This document shows, piece after piece, positions 16,759-25,788 of a DNA stretch of 64,000 nt. Position 1 is the first letter of the stretch; every line of letters starts with the position of its first letter. Below the pieces are notes generated by a model that saw only the letters and a program-made list of their open reading frames with translations, ran no database searches and was not told where the DNA came from. The DNA is from ZLKRG44 sp964555705. Lineage in GTDB: Bacteria > Planctomycetota > Phycisphaerae > Phycisphaerales > SM1A02. The stretch is taken from contig CAZKTN010000010.1 of NCBI GenBank assembly GCA_964555705.1, positions 5,753 through 69,752 on the forward strand, in the 5' to 3' direction. A program made the translations under genes and the position numbers.

Positions 16759-17719
16759 GAGCCGACTTGCATCGCGGCGCGGATTCACGCTGGCCGAGCT
16801 CGTCGTGGCCGGCCTCATTGCGGCCATCGTCGTGGGTGCCGTGGGCGCGAGCCTCTCGCAGCTTGCGCGCTCGAGGACAGTATCGCGCGTGCGGCTCGAC
16901 TCGCACCTGCGCACCTCGATGGCGCTCGACAGGGTCCGCCGCGAGGTGCAGGCCGCGATCCGCAGCGACGACCTCTTCGACTCGCGGCTGCTGATCATCG
17001 ACGACACGGTGAGCGCGCCTGTGGGCGACCTCGACCGCGACGAGCTGCTGGTGTTCAACACGAAGGTGCGCCCCGTGCGAGAGCGCACCTACAGCGGCGA
17101 CGGTCAGGAGTGGGAGACGCACCTTCGCGTCGAGGAGGACGACATCGGCTCGGCGCTGTGGATGCGCACGGACGCGGTGCCTGACGATGTGGACCGCGGA
17201 GGCGGCATGGCGGAGCCGATCATGTCGGGCATCATCGGGGTCAAGTTCGAGGCCTACGACGGCATGGCCTGGCGGGACGAGTGGGACTCGGACGTCGACG
17301 GCATGCCGTGGGCGATTCGAGTCACGATCAGCGGCACGGGTCGGCCGGACGGAGAGGATCCCTTCGAGGATCCGCGCGACCTGCTGAGCCTCTCGACGGT
17401 GGTGCCGCTCGACCGCGTGCCTCCGCCGTACGTGCCGGCGGATCCGTCGGCGCAGCCCAGTGGCGATGGCGCCGCAGGCGCGGGAGGTCTCGCGGGTGGC
17501 GGCGGCGCTGGTGGCCCTGATGGCGCTGGTGGCGCTGGTGCCGGCGCCGACCAGGGCACGCTCGGTCCGCCAACGGGCGCGCCCGGCGCAGGAGCGGGTG
17601 CCGGGTTCACTGGCGGTCGCGGATTCGGCAGCGGTGGCGGCGCAGGCCGTGGCGGCGCAGGCGGGATGGGCGGCGGTGGCCAGCTCAGCGGGTCGCGTGG
17701 CGGCGGAGGCCGGCCATGA
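16748..17719 (+). CDS. Minor pseudopilin, GspJ-like, with Gly-rich tail
   Basis: 323 residues from a GTG start with GGAGG about six bases upstream. The prepilin motif is 'RRGFTLAELVVAGLIAAIVV'. The following domain ('LDRVRREVQAAIRSDDLF', 'LLVFNTKV', 'MSGIIGVKFEAYDGMAWRDEWDS') matches GspJ, in which an aspartate/tryptophan-rich strand pair is typical. About 95 C-terminal residues are Gly/Ala-rich low complexity, unusual for a pseudopilin and likely an exposed flexible tail. Its stop overlaps the next start as ATGA. Confidence 0.8.
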   Translation: MLRRSRLASRRGFTLAELVVAGLIAAIVVGAVGASLSQLARSRTVSRVRLDSHLRTSMALDRVRREVQAAIRSDDLFDSRLLIIDDTVSAPVGDLDRDELLVFNTKVRPVRERTYSGDGQEWETHLRVEEDDIGSALWMRTDAVPDDVDRGGGMAEPIMSGIIGVKFEAYDGMAWRDEWDSDVDGMPWAIRVTISGTGRPDGEDPFEDPRDLLSLSTVVPLDRVPPPYVPADPSAQPSGDGAAGAGGLAGGGGAGGPDGAGGAGAGADQGTLGPPTGAPGAGAGAGFTGGRGFGSGGGAGRGGAGGMGGGGQLSGSRGGGGRP

Positions 17720-19086
17720 GCGCGCGCCGAGGATCGGTGCTCGCGATCGTCATCTGGTCGATCGCGATCTGCGCCACAGTTGCGGCCACGGTGCAGGTGC
17801 TCGCCACGCGGCAGTCGGTGATGGGATTGGAGGCGCTGTCGCGCGTCCAGGCACGCTGGGCCGCTCGTGCAGGCGTCGAGACCATGATCGCCATCATGGA
17901 GTACCACGCCGAGAACCCTGATGCGACGGATGCGCTCGCGCTCATCAAGGATCTCGAGAACAACAGCGCGGGCGAGCTCGAGACGGGCACCTACGACATC
18001 CGCCACTACCTCGATGGTGTCGAGTGGGCCGGACCGCTCGATGAGCACGCGAAGATGAACATCAACCTGGTGTCGAAGGCGAACCTGATCAACATGCGTG
18101 ACATCACGCCGGATGTCGCGGACGCGATCGTGGACTGGCGCGACGCCGACGACGATTCTGGACTGCTCGGCGCAGAGTCGTCCTACTACCGCAACCGCGG
18201 AACTTCGTACCTACCGCGCAACGCGAATCTCCGCTCGTTCGCCGAGCTCGAGCTGATCGCAGGCGTGTGGCCCGAGTACGCGCGCGGCGAGGACTGGAAC
18301 CTCAACGGCCGGCTCGACCCCAACGAGAATGACGGCGACCTCAGCTGGCCCGATGACGACGGTGACGGGAAGCTGCTCCAGGGATGGTCTGGAATCCTGA
18401 CTGCAGCGAGCCGCACATCCCCGCTTGCGCCTTCGGGCCTCCCGAAGATCCCGCTGAAGGTGGCGACACCGGAGGAGGTGGCCGAGCGGTGCGGCGTGTC
18501 CACGGGACAGGCCAACACCCTCATCGCCTACTCGAAGCAGCCCAACGCGCGTCTTGAGAACCTTCTTGTGACGCCGCTCGCGACCCTCGCCCAGCAGAGC
18601 CAGGGTGCCGGCGGACAGCAGGGGTCACAGCCCGGGCGGACGGGCCGCTCGAGCGGCGGCCAGACCCGGATGGGCGCGGCAAACTCCGCGAGCGCAGCGC
18701 TTTCCATGGAGCAGGTCGGCATCGTCCTCAATGAGTGCATGATCGACGAGTTCACCCGCCCTGCCCCGGGCAAGATCAACATCAACACGGTCTCAGGCGA
18801 GGTCCTGACCGAGATCTTCGACATGAACCCGAAGCTGGCGGCCTCGATCGTGTCCCGGCGGGATGCCCGGCCTGAGGGGATCACGAGCCTGTCCGAACTT
18901 CTGGAGATTCCGGGCATGACGCCGCAGATCCTGCAGCCAATTGCCCGATATCTGGATGTCCAGAGCTGGGTGTTCACCATCACGAGCCGAGGCCAGGCGA
19001 AGAGCCTTGGCACCGAGGCTGAAATGATCGTGACGGTGAATCGTTCAACCCTGCCCGCGACGATCCAGGAGTACCGCGAACCGTGA
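17716..19086 (+). CDS. gspK: Type II secretion minor pseudopilin GspK
   Basis: Large pseudopilin that caps the pseudopilus tip, 456 residues. The N-terminus 'MSARRGSVLAIVIWSIAICA' lacks the +5 Glu, as is normal for GspK. Two helix-hairpin-helix-like segments are present, 'MRDITPDVADAIVDWRDADD' and 'INTVSGEVLTEIFDMNPKLA' with 'LSELLEIPGMTPQIL'. At residues 193-204 there is a canonical EF-hand-like loop, DWNLNGRLDPNE, followed by a second acidic stretch 'DDDGDGK', so calcium binding is likely, as described for GspK elsewhere. A Gln/Gly-rich insert occurs near 295-325. GTGA overlap with the next gene. Confidence 0.92.
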   Translation: MSARRGSVLAIVIWSIAICATVAATVQVLATRQSVMGLEALSRVQARWAARAGVETMIAIMEYHAENPDATDALALIKDLENNSAGELETGTYDIRHYLDGVEWAGPLDEHAKMNINLVSKANLINMRDITPDVADAIVDWRDADDDSGLLGAESSYYRNRGTSYLPRNANLRSFAELELIAGVWPEYARGEDWNLNGRLDPNENDGDLSWPDDDGDGKLLQGWSGILTAASRTSPLAPSGLPKIPLKVATPEEVAERCGVSTGQANTLIAYSKQPNARLENLLVTPLATLAQQSQGAGGQQGSQPGRTGRSSGGQTRMGAANSASAALSMEQVGIVLNECMIDEFTRPAPGKININTVSGEVLTEIFDMNPKLAASIVSRRDARPEGITSLSELLEIPGMTPQILQPIARYLDVQSWVFTITSRGQAKSLGTEAEMIVTVNRSTLPATIQEYREP

Positions 19087-21059
19087 TTCGACGGAAGAAG
19101 TCAAGCACCCAAGAGAAGGTTCAGCGCAACCCTGCCGTGGTGGCCGTGCTGTCCTCCCATGGTGGCGAGGGGCTCTGGCGTGGCGCTGTGGTCGAGCGGT
19201 CGCCCCAGGGGTGCCGGCTGCTTGACGTCCGAGAACTTGTTGATTCTGAGGTCTCAAGCGCCACTTCTTCGGCGACTGGCGATGTTGCGACCCGTGAACC
19301 TGTGGGTGCTTGGGTGGACCGATGGATGGCGGGATCGGTGCTCATCCTGCTGCCGTCGGCCTCGGTGATCGCACGGACCCTGACTCTGCCAACTGCCGCA
19401 CCCGACCGACTTGGCATGGCGCTGCGACTGCAAGTGGAGAACGTGCTCCTCGGCGGCACACCGAAGCATCGGGCGGGTGTAGGCCTGCTTGCGGCGGTCG
19501 AGGGTCAGGAGGATCGACGGGCGCTCCTGGTCGAGTGGCCCCAGTCAAGTGACGTTCCACAGGCTCCGGGCGATCTGCCAACCGACCTCTCGGTGACCTA
19601 TGCCCCTGGCATCGCTGCACTTGCAGCGCTTAGCGACGGCCGCGGACGGTCTCTCCTGGTGGATCTTGACCGGCAGTCGGGGTGCATCGGCATCGCCCTT
19701 CAGATGGGCGGCGCAATTGCCTACCGGGTAGTGCGCGAGGACGGATCCGATGATGCATCATGGGCGGACTCTGCCCGTCGCGCTGTAGCTGAGACGCTGC
19801 TTCTGGCTGAGGTCGAGGATTCGGACACGACCCGATTGCTCGAAATGGTGCGGGCGAAGTTCCCGCGCGATGGAAGCGGACTGATCACGCCCGGCGGTCC
19901 CGACGCGAGCGAGTTGAGCGCGCGGGTGGCGGGAACGCCGGCCGACCCCGAATGGTGGCACCAGTGGGGACTCCTTGTGGGTGCTGGACTCGCGTCGGCC
20001 GGAGAGCTTGCGCCCACGGTGCAGCTGCTCGCCGTCGAGCCCCGAACGACGGGCGGTCTCTTTGTGCGGGCCATCGAACGCTGCAGCGAACCGAAGACTG
20101 CCGCGGTGCTGATTGCGGCCGCGATCGCAATGGTTGCATTGCTTCCCCTTGGGGTTGCGGCACTGCGTATGGCAGTCCTCGACTGGAAACTTCCAGATCC
20201 GCAGGCGTACGAGCGACTCCTGCAGCGAGCCGACCAGCAGGCTGCGATGTACCGGGACTACCAGCGCTTCGCGTGGCCGATGACCAAGTTGCTCGGTGAT
20301 CTCGCGTCCACGACCCCAGAGGGCATCGAGCTTGAGTCGGTGTCGCTTGGTTTCGGTTCGCCGATGACAGTGTCAGGCGCGGCCAAGCCCCAAGGTGCCC
20401 AGAGTGCGACCGACGCGATCCTGATGATGGAGCGACAGATGCGCGAGTCGGGCATCTTCGACCGGGTCGTCAAGAACTGGGAGGCGCCCAATGCGGCTGG
20501 CATCGTCAAGTTCACGATCACGGCCTCGGTGACCCAGCCGGTGCAGATGCCGGACTACCCGGATGTCCAGGACTTCGCCAAGCGCACCTTGCGCGACCGC
20601 AGGTACGGGACCGACTCCGGTTCGGTTGCGTCGTCATCCTCGGGGTCCGCTCCGGCAGCACCTCCGCCGCCGCCCGCCGGCGCGCCAGTCGTTGCGATCA
20701 ACCCGCCTGGCACCCCGCCAAGGACTCCGGACGCGTCACCGGCCGCACCGAGTGCCGATTCCGGCGCCTCCACCACGACCGCAAGCGCAACCGACACGCG
20801 CACGCGCCGTGGGTTCGGCAGCGCCGCGAACGATGCCGCAACCCGCGGATCGTCGAGGCCCGCAGGCGCGGACGAGGCTGCATCCGTTCCTGACCCGCTG
20901 ACCGACGAGCAGATCTCGTCGATGTCCAAGGCAGAGGCAAACGAGGCGCTCGCGCGCGTGTCGCGCGCCCGGGCCCAGAAGAACCTCGACCCCGCCGTCG
21001 AGCAGCGGCTCAAGGACGAGTTCTACAAGCTCATCAATCACCAGAAGACGGCGAAGTAG
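19083..21059 (+). CDS. GspL/PilN-like inner-membrane assembly protein
   Basis: 658 residues from a GTG start. The N-terminal half (1-330) looks like the actin-fold cytoplasmic part of GspL/PilM ('SVIARTLTLP', 'VTYAPGIAALAALSDGRGRSLLVDLDRQSGCIGIAL'). A single membrane segment at about 340-358 ('AAVLIAAAIAMVALLPLGVA') is followed by a PilN/GspL-like periplasmic domain ('LLGDLASTTPEGIELESVSL...VSGAA'). A Pro/Ala/Ser/Thr linker leads to a distinct C-terminal module (from base 20892) that recurs in the GspC-like protein two genes on. It is about 250 residues longer than typical GspL because of this tail. Confidence 0.75.
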   Translation: MIRRKKSSTQEKVQRNPAVVAVLSSHGGEGLWRGAVVERSPQGCRLLDVRELVDSEVSSATSSATGDVATREPVGAWVDRWMAGSVLILLPSASVIARTLTLPTAAPDRLGMALRLQVENVLLGGTPKHRAGVGLLAAVEGQEDRRALLVEWPQSSDVPQAPGDLPTDLSVTYAPGIAALAALSDGRGRSLLVDLDRQSGCIGIALQMGGAIAYRVVREDGSDDASWADSARRAVAETLLLAEVEDSDTTRLLEMVRAKFPRDGSGLITPGGPDASELSARVAGTPADPEWWHQWGLLVGAGLASAGELAPTVQLLAVEPRTTGGLFVRAIERCSEPKTAAVLIAAAIAMVALLPLGVAALRMAVLDWKLPDPQAYERLLQRADQQAAMYRDYQRFAWPMTKLLGDLASTTPEGIELESVSLGFGSPMTVSGAAKPQGAQSATDAILMMERQMRESGIFDRVVKNWEAPNAAGIVKFTITASVTQPVQMPDYPDVQDFAKRTLRDRRYGTDSGSVASSSSGSAPAAPPPPPAGAPVVAINPPGTPPRTPDASPAAPSADSGASTTTASATDTRTRRGFGSAANDAATRGSSRPAGADEAASVPDPLTDEQISSMSKAEANEALARVSRARAQKNLDPAVEQRLKDEFYKLINHQKTAK

Positions 21060-21066
21060 CGCCCGC

Positions 21067-21678
21067 ATGCCCACCACCCAGACAAGCTCAATTGCGGCCC
21101 GCATCATGGCGTTGCCCACTCGCGTGCGGTGGATGCTCGCGGGCGTGGCTGCGGTGGCGCTGTACGTGTTCGTCGACGACTACTGCTGGAAAACCGCGCG
21201 CGACATGGACCGCCAGGCGGACCGGCTCCAGGCGCTGCTCGACCGCGGTGCAGCGATGCGCGCACCGATGCCCCGCGAGGTCGAGCGTGCCGTGCTCGCG
21301 TTTGGCGTCGTCGAGCCTCCGGAGTCTGAGGCGCAGTCGTCGCAGGCTCTTGCTGCTGCGGTGAGCGAGGTCGTGAAGCGCCACAACATCCAGAACTACT
21401 CGTTTGAGGCGCGCAGCGGCGGCAAGCTGCCCTCTGCTGCGCTCTCGAGCGTCGTCGGTCCGGGCCAGCGCGTCGAGCGCATCTTCGGCGAACTCTCGTT
21501 CGACGTGGCCCCTGCCGATGTCGCGAAGATCCTCGAGGATCTCGAGAAGAGCCCCGCGATCGATGCCATCGCGCAGGTGCGCATGAACTGGCGCGAGGAG
21601 AAGAAGAAGCTCGATGTGAAGCTGTCGGTGGAGGCGTGGGCTGTCGTGTCGCGCGATGCGCGGGGGCGCGGCGCATGA
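21067..21678 (+). CDS. GspM/PilO-like assembly protein
   Basis: 203 residues. The N-terminal membrane segment 'RWMLAGVAAVALYVFVDDYC' follows a short cytoplasmic start, then a helical region and a ferredoxin-like alpha/beta domain ('SEVVKRHNIQNYSFEAR...IFGELSFDVAPADVAKILEDLEKSP'). This is the architecture of GspM and PilO, which pair with GspL/PilN. Placed directly after the L-like gene and overlapping the C-like gene by ATGA. Sequence identity to named families is too low to judge by eye; the call rests on architecture and position. Confidence 0.7.
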   Translation: MPTTQTSSIAARIMALPTRVRWMLAGVAAVALYVFVDDYCWKTARDMDRQADRLQALLDRGAAMRAPMPREVERAVLAFGVVEPPESEAQSSQALAAAVSEVVKRHNIQNYSFEARSGGKLPSAALSSVVGPGQRVERIFGELSFDVAPADVAKILEDLEKSPAIDAIAQVRMNWREEKKKLDVKLSVEAWAVVSRDARGRGA

Positions 21679-22826
21679 AGGACCTTCGCGGCATGCTCCC
21701 TCCGGGCTTCAGGCCCAACGCGGCATTCATCGTGAGCGCAGCGTGCGTTGGCACCCTTGCGGTGACGGCGTTTGTGGCGCTTGTCGACCTGACGCCTGCG
21801 GCGATTGCCCCATCGGCCGACCCGAAGGATGTCCGTGCGTTCGATGCGCAGCTGGCGCGGCACGAGGCGGCGATCGAGCTCGCTCGCGCACGATTCGACG
21901 GGCGGAGCCTGTTCGTGATGCCCGCGCCGCCCTACCGGCCGCCTCCACCGCCGCCGCCCCTGCCGCCGGAACCGAAGCCCGAGCCAAAGCCCGTGGTGCC
22001 GACCGCACCGGCCGAGTACTCAGGCCCCAAGCCCATGGGCATGATCGGGAGCACCGTGTACTTCGACGGCATTCCCGCACTCGCCGTGGGCGAGGACCGC
22101 GACGGACTGAAGGTGCTGAGCGTGGAGCCGCCGAGCCACGTGAGAGTGTCGCACCGCGGCGGAACGTACCTGGTGCCGGTGTGGGATCCCTCTGACCTGA
22201 CCTCGCTGTCGAAGCGCGAGCCTGGCGCCACGTCGCCGATCAAGTCGGTGCGTCCGGTGACTGACGGCGCTGGCGCACCCGCGGCGGGCGATGCTGGCGG
22301 CGCTGATGATGCAGGCCGCGCTGGCGATGCGGGCAAAGCTGGCGANNNNNNNNNNNNNNNNNNNNNNNNNNNNNNNNNNNNNNNNNNNNNNNNNNNNNNN
22401 NNNNNNNNNNNNNNNNNNNNNNNNNNNNNNNNNNNNNNNNNNNNNGCTGGCGATGCGGGCAAAGCTGGCGACGGAGGTCAGCCGCGCGATGGTCGCGCGG
22501 CTGACGCACCGCCGCCAGCGCCGGCACCGTCTCCAGCGCAGACACCGCCGCCGGCACCTACGCCCCCGCCAGCGCCGCAGCCTGCGCCGACTCCGCCGGC
22601 GTCAGCCGGTGCGGAGCTCGAGGTGCCACGCCCGGAAATCCCGACCCCACTCTCGCAGGGCGACGTGGATGCGATGACACGTCGCGAGGCCCAGGCTGCG
22701 CTCGCCGCAGTGAGCCGCGCGCGTGGCATCCGCGACCTCGACGAGGCCACCCGTACGAGGCTCCGCGACGAATTCGACATGCTGATCAAGCGCGTGCGCA
22801 CCGCACCCGCTGACGAGGGACGCTGA
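21675..22826 (+). CDS. GspC-like protein with repeat region and assembly gap
   Basis: N-terminal membrane segment (about residues 15-37), a Pro-rich stretch, then a beta domain 'GMIGSTVYFDGIPALAVG...LKVLSVEPPSHVRVSHRGGTYLVPV' that matches the homology region of GspC/PilP, which links the inner-membrane platform to the secretin. A Gly-Asp-Ala-Gly-Lys-Ala repeat follows and is interrupted by 100 Ns; the frame is kept across the gap only because 100 leaves the phase intact. After a second Pro/Ala-rich linker comes a C-terminal module (from base 22644) shared with the L-like protein. True length is unknown. The secretin gene starts one base after its stop. Confidence 0.75.
   Translation: MKDLRGMLPPGFRPNAAFIVSAACVGTLAVTAFVALVDLTPAAIAPSADPKDVRAFDAQLARHEAAIELARARFDGRSLFVMPAPPYRPPPPPPPLPPEPKPEPKPVVPTAPAEYSGPKPMGMIGSTVYFDGIPALAVGEDRDGLKVLSVEPPSHVRVSHRGGTYLVPVWDPSDLTSLSKREPGATSPIKSVRPVTDGAGAPAAGDAGGADDAGRAGDAGKAGXXXXXXXXXXXXXXXXXXXXXXXXXXXXXXXXXXAGDAGKAGDGGQPRDGRAADAPPPAPAPSPAQTPPPAPTPPPAPQPAPTPPASAGAELEVPRPEIPTPLSQGDVDAMTRREAQAALAAVSRARGIRDLDEATRTRLRDEFDMLIKRVRTAPADEGR
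22320..22345 (+). repeat. Left copy of 26-bp direct repeat flanking the assembly gap
   Basis: Identical to 22446-22471. The unit is GCTGGCGATGCGGGCAAA (18 bp, Ala-Gly-Asp-Ala-Gly-Lys) followed by the first eight bases of the next unit, indicating an 18-bp tandem array. Confidence 0.9.
22346..22445. other. Assembly gap of exactly 100 Ns
   Basis: A round 100-N run is a common placeholder for a scaffold gap of unknown size. It lies inside an 18-bp tandem repeat, so the missing sequence is probably additional repeat units. Confidence 0.97.
22446..22471 (+). repeat. Right copy of 26-bp direct repeat flanking the assembly gap
   Basis: Exact copy of 22320-22345, resuming at the same codon phase after the Ns. 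Confidence 0.9.
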
Positions 22827-22827
22827 C

Positions 22828-25788
22828 ATGACGCCGACACACCCCATCACCACACCATCGCAGGTTGCTGGCGCGACCACCCTACTCATCGCGCTTGCGC
22901 TGTGCGGACCGACTGATGCGCGGCTCGCCGCGGCGTCGCCCCTGCAGTCGGGCCGACCGCAGCCGAACGCGCAGCCTGACGTGCCGCCTGCAGAGCCTGA
23001 ACCTGCGCCAGCGAGCGAGCCCGCAGATCCTGCAGCCAACGCCGCCACAGGTCCGGCAGCTGTCCCTCAGGCCGCCGAGGCGACAGGTACGGCGGCACCG
23101 CAGGATGTTCCGCAGGCTCCCGCGAGCGGAGGCGCACTTGAGCCTGCACCAAGGCCGCTCCCGAACCCGATCCTGATCGATGCGCCGGGACAGGGCTTTG
23201 GCGGAGTCACGCGCGAGTTCCGCACCGACCGGCGGCCTGTCGACCCGAACGACCTTGTGCTCGTGAACTTCCGCGAGATCAAGGCGGAGGACCTCTTCAC
23301 GTTCATCATGGAGTGCACGGGCAAGCCCGTCATCCCGAGGCTCGCGCAGATCCGCCAGACGGTGATCAGCGTGATCAGCGACAAGCCGGTGTCGCGGGCG
23401 AAGGCGCTCGAGCTGATCATGCAGGCGTTCAGGCTCAATGACATCGCGGTGGTCGAGACGGACGACCTCGTGATGATCGACATGATGGACAACGCGGCGA
23501 AGCTGCAGCCGGCCCGAGTGCTTGGGCCTGAGGTGGACGTGCTGCGCCTTGAGGAGAACGGCCAGGTCGTCATCAAGATCTTCAAGGTCGTGAACACGCG
23601 CGCGTCGGGCATCTTCGACAGGCTGAGCACGTCGCTGCCCGCGTACGCCAAGATCGACGTCGACCCCAACTCCAACCAGATCATCCTTGAGGGTGACGTG
23701 GGCCTCGCCAAGCGCTGCGCGGAGATCATCGGGCAGCTTGACGTGCCGCCCTACGTGGACACGCGCACCGACACGTTCCGTCTGCAGTACGCCGACGCGA
23801 GCGTGATCGCTGACGCGATCAGCACGATCTTCACAGGATCGCGCAGCAGCGCGGGCGGTGCAGGACGGCCTCAGCAGCAGCGCCAGCGCCCTGGGCAGCA
23901 GGCGCAGCCTGGGCAGCCAGGCGGCGGCGGCGAGGTCGCTGATCTCGTCGTTACGGTCCTGCCGGCCACAAACTCGATCACGGTGCGTTCGGACCAGGAC
24001 ACGCTGGTGCGCATCCGCGAGCTGATCTCCCGCAGCTGGGACATCCCTCCAACCCGCCACGGAAGCATCTTCAAGGCGTACGACCTCCTGTACACCGACC
24101 CGATCAAGGTGCGAGCGCTGCTGCAGGAGCTGCTGCAGTCCGGTGGCGGTGGAGGCCGGACGGGCCGAGCAGGCGCACCGCGCCTCGCTGGAGGCGCTGG
24201 CGGCGGCGGCGGCGGGGAGTCGAGCGCGGATGTCGCCGTGGCGAACATCTTCAAGATCGAGGCCTACCCCGACTCGAACCGTCTCGTCGTGGTCACGAAG
24301 ACGCCGGACAACTTCGAGTGGCTCGACGTGCTCGTCGCCGAGATCGACCAGCCGCTTGAGGTCGGGCTGCCGCGCACTGTGCAGCTGAAGTACGCCAGCG
24401 CCATCGAGCTGGCGGAGATCATCAACGCGCTGCTCGCGCAGTCCGGCGCCGGCACCGGAATCACTGCACCCGAGCAGGGACTGTCAGGACTGGACTTCGC
24501 CGCGTCAGGCACGCAGAGCCAGCAGTCGAATGCGCTCACGGGAGCGACGACGGGTGGCGGCGCAGGCGGAGGCGTGGCGCGCCAGACGATCGAGTTCCCG
24601 TGGCAGCAGGCCCGCGGAGGCGAGGAGGAGCAGAACGAGGTCAGCGCGCTCGTGGGCAAGAGCCGCGTGGTGCCCAACGCCGGGCAGAACTCGCTGCTCG
24701 TGCTCGCGGCACCTGAGATCCAGCAAGGCATCCTCAACGTGATCGAGGACCTTGACCGTCCTGGCCGCCAGGTGATGATCAACGCGATCCTTGCGGAAGT
24801 GGAGCTCGGCGACAAGTTCGCGATGGGCATCCAGTGGGGCCAGTACGGCGCCATCAGCCCGGCAGACCCCGCCAACGCCGTCGTGATCGGCGACCCCAAC
24901 GCGCCGAACAGCCCGCTGAACTTCACGGGCGGCAAGGACGGGCTCTTCGTGCCCCCCTTCACCACCCCCGGCGCCTTCAACTTCGGCGTCGATGCGACCG
25001 TCATTCTGCAGGCGCTGCAGCAGGACACGTCGGTGCGGATCCTGCAGCAGCCGCGCGTCGCCACGACCGACAACAAGGAGGCGATCTTCTTCAACGGCCA
25101 GGACGTGCCCTTCCTTGCGAGCACGGGATTCGGCGCCAACACGGGCGGCGGGCAGGTGTCCGCATTCGAGCAGATCTCCGTCGGCATCGGCCTCAACGTC
25201 CGGCCCCGCATCACCAAGGAGAAGAACGTCGCGATGGACATCCAGGTGCTCTACTCAAACCTGGCGTCCGGCGTGACGGTCAACCCTGGCGGCAGCGGCA
25301 ACCCTACCGTCACGCGCCGGCAGACGAACACCACGGTCACCATCAAGAACGGGCAGACCGTCGTGATCGCGGGCATCCGGCTCGAGACGCAGGACTACAA
25401 GAAGCAGGGATTCCCGATCCTCGGCGACATCCCGATCCTCGACCTGGTGTTCGGCTACCAGCAGGACGTGAAGGTCGTGAAGGAGCTCGTGATCTTCATC
25501 ACGCCCACGGTGATCGAGAACCCCGACGAGAACGACACCAACTTCAACGTGCTCGAGCGCCAGCGGCTTGAGTCGCTGTCGAAGCCGCTGTCGCAGACGA
25601 GCAAGCAGCTCGTAGAGCAGGGACGCATCCTCGGCAAGGATGGCGTTGATCCGATCGCGCCGATCACGCCGAACATGGGTGCGGGGCGTGGTGCAGGCGC
25701 GGCCGGCAGCGACACGAGCGGCGCAGCGCCAGCGGCGACCGAGCCTGCCCCGGGCGAGCCTGCCCCGTCAGGGTCACCGGCTCCGTGA
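22828..25788 (+). CDS. gspD: Type II secretion outer-membrane secretin GspD
   Basis: Outer-membrane channel of the secretion system, 986 residues. An N-terminal signal-like segment (about 14-28) is followed by a Pro/Ala/Glu linker, N0 ('LVLVNFREIKAEDLFTFIME'), several N-domains ('DVDPNSNQIILEGDVGLAKR', 'ITVRSDQDTLVRIRELI', 'KIEAYPDSNRLVVVTKT') and the secretin core at about 648-898 with 'VRILQQPRVATTDNKEAIFF' and 'GFPILGDIPILDLVFG'. Gly- and Gln-rich inserts break the N-domains, and a low-complexity tail ends the protein, so it is larger than the usual 650-750. Stop and the next GTG overlap as GTGA. Confidence 0.95.
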   Translation: MTPTHPITTPSQVAGATTLLIALALCGPTDARLAAASPLQSGRPQPNAQPDVPPAEPEPAPASEPADPAANAATGPAAVPQAAEATGTAAPQDVPQAPASGGALEPAPRPLPNPILIDAPGQGFGGVTREFRTDRRPVDPNDLVLVNFREIKAEDLFTFIMECTGKPVIPRLAQIRQTVISVISDKPVSRAKALELIMQAFRLNDIAVVETDDLVMIDMMDNAAKLQPARVLGPEVDVLRLEENGQVVIKIFKVVNTRASGIFDRLSTSLPAYAKIDVDPNSNQIILEGDVGLAKRCAEIIGQLDVPPYVDTRTDTFRLQYADASVIADAISTIFTGSRSSAGGAGRPQQQRQRPGQQAQPGQPGGGGEVADLVVTVLPATNSITVRSDQDTLVRIRELISRSWDIPPTRHGSIFKAYDLLYTDPIKVRALLQELLQSGGGGGRTGRAGAPRLAGGAGGGGGGESSADVAVANIFKIEAYPDSNRLVVVTKTPDNFEWLDVLVAEIDQPLEVGLPRTVQLKYASAIELAEIINALLAQSGAGTGITAPEQGLSGLDFAASGTQSQQSNALTGATTGGGAGGGVARQTIEFPWQQARGGEEEQNEVSALVGKSRVVPNAGQNSLLVLAAPEIQQGILNVIEDLDRPGRQVMINAILAEVELGDKFAMGIQWGQYGAISPADPANAVVIGDPNAPNSPLNFTGGKDGLFVPPFTTPGAFNFGVDATVILQALQQDTSVRILQQPRVATTDNKEAIFFNGQDVPFLASTGFGANTGGGQVSAFEQISVGIGLNVRPRITKEKNVAMDIQVLYSNLASGVTVNPGGSGNPTVTRRQTNTTVTIKNGQTVVIAGIRLETQDYKKQGFPILGDIPILDLVFGYQQDVKVVKELVIFITPTVIENPDENDTNFNVLERQRLESLSKPLSQTSKQLVEQGRILGKDGVDPIAPITPNMGAGRGAGAAGSDTSGAAPAATEPAPGEPAPSGSPAP

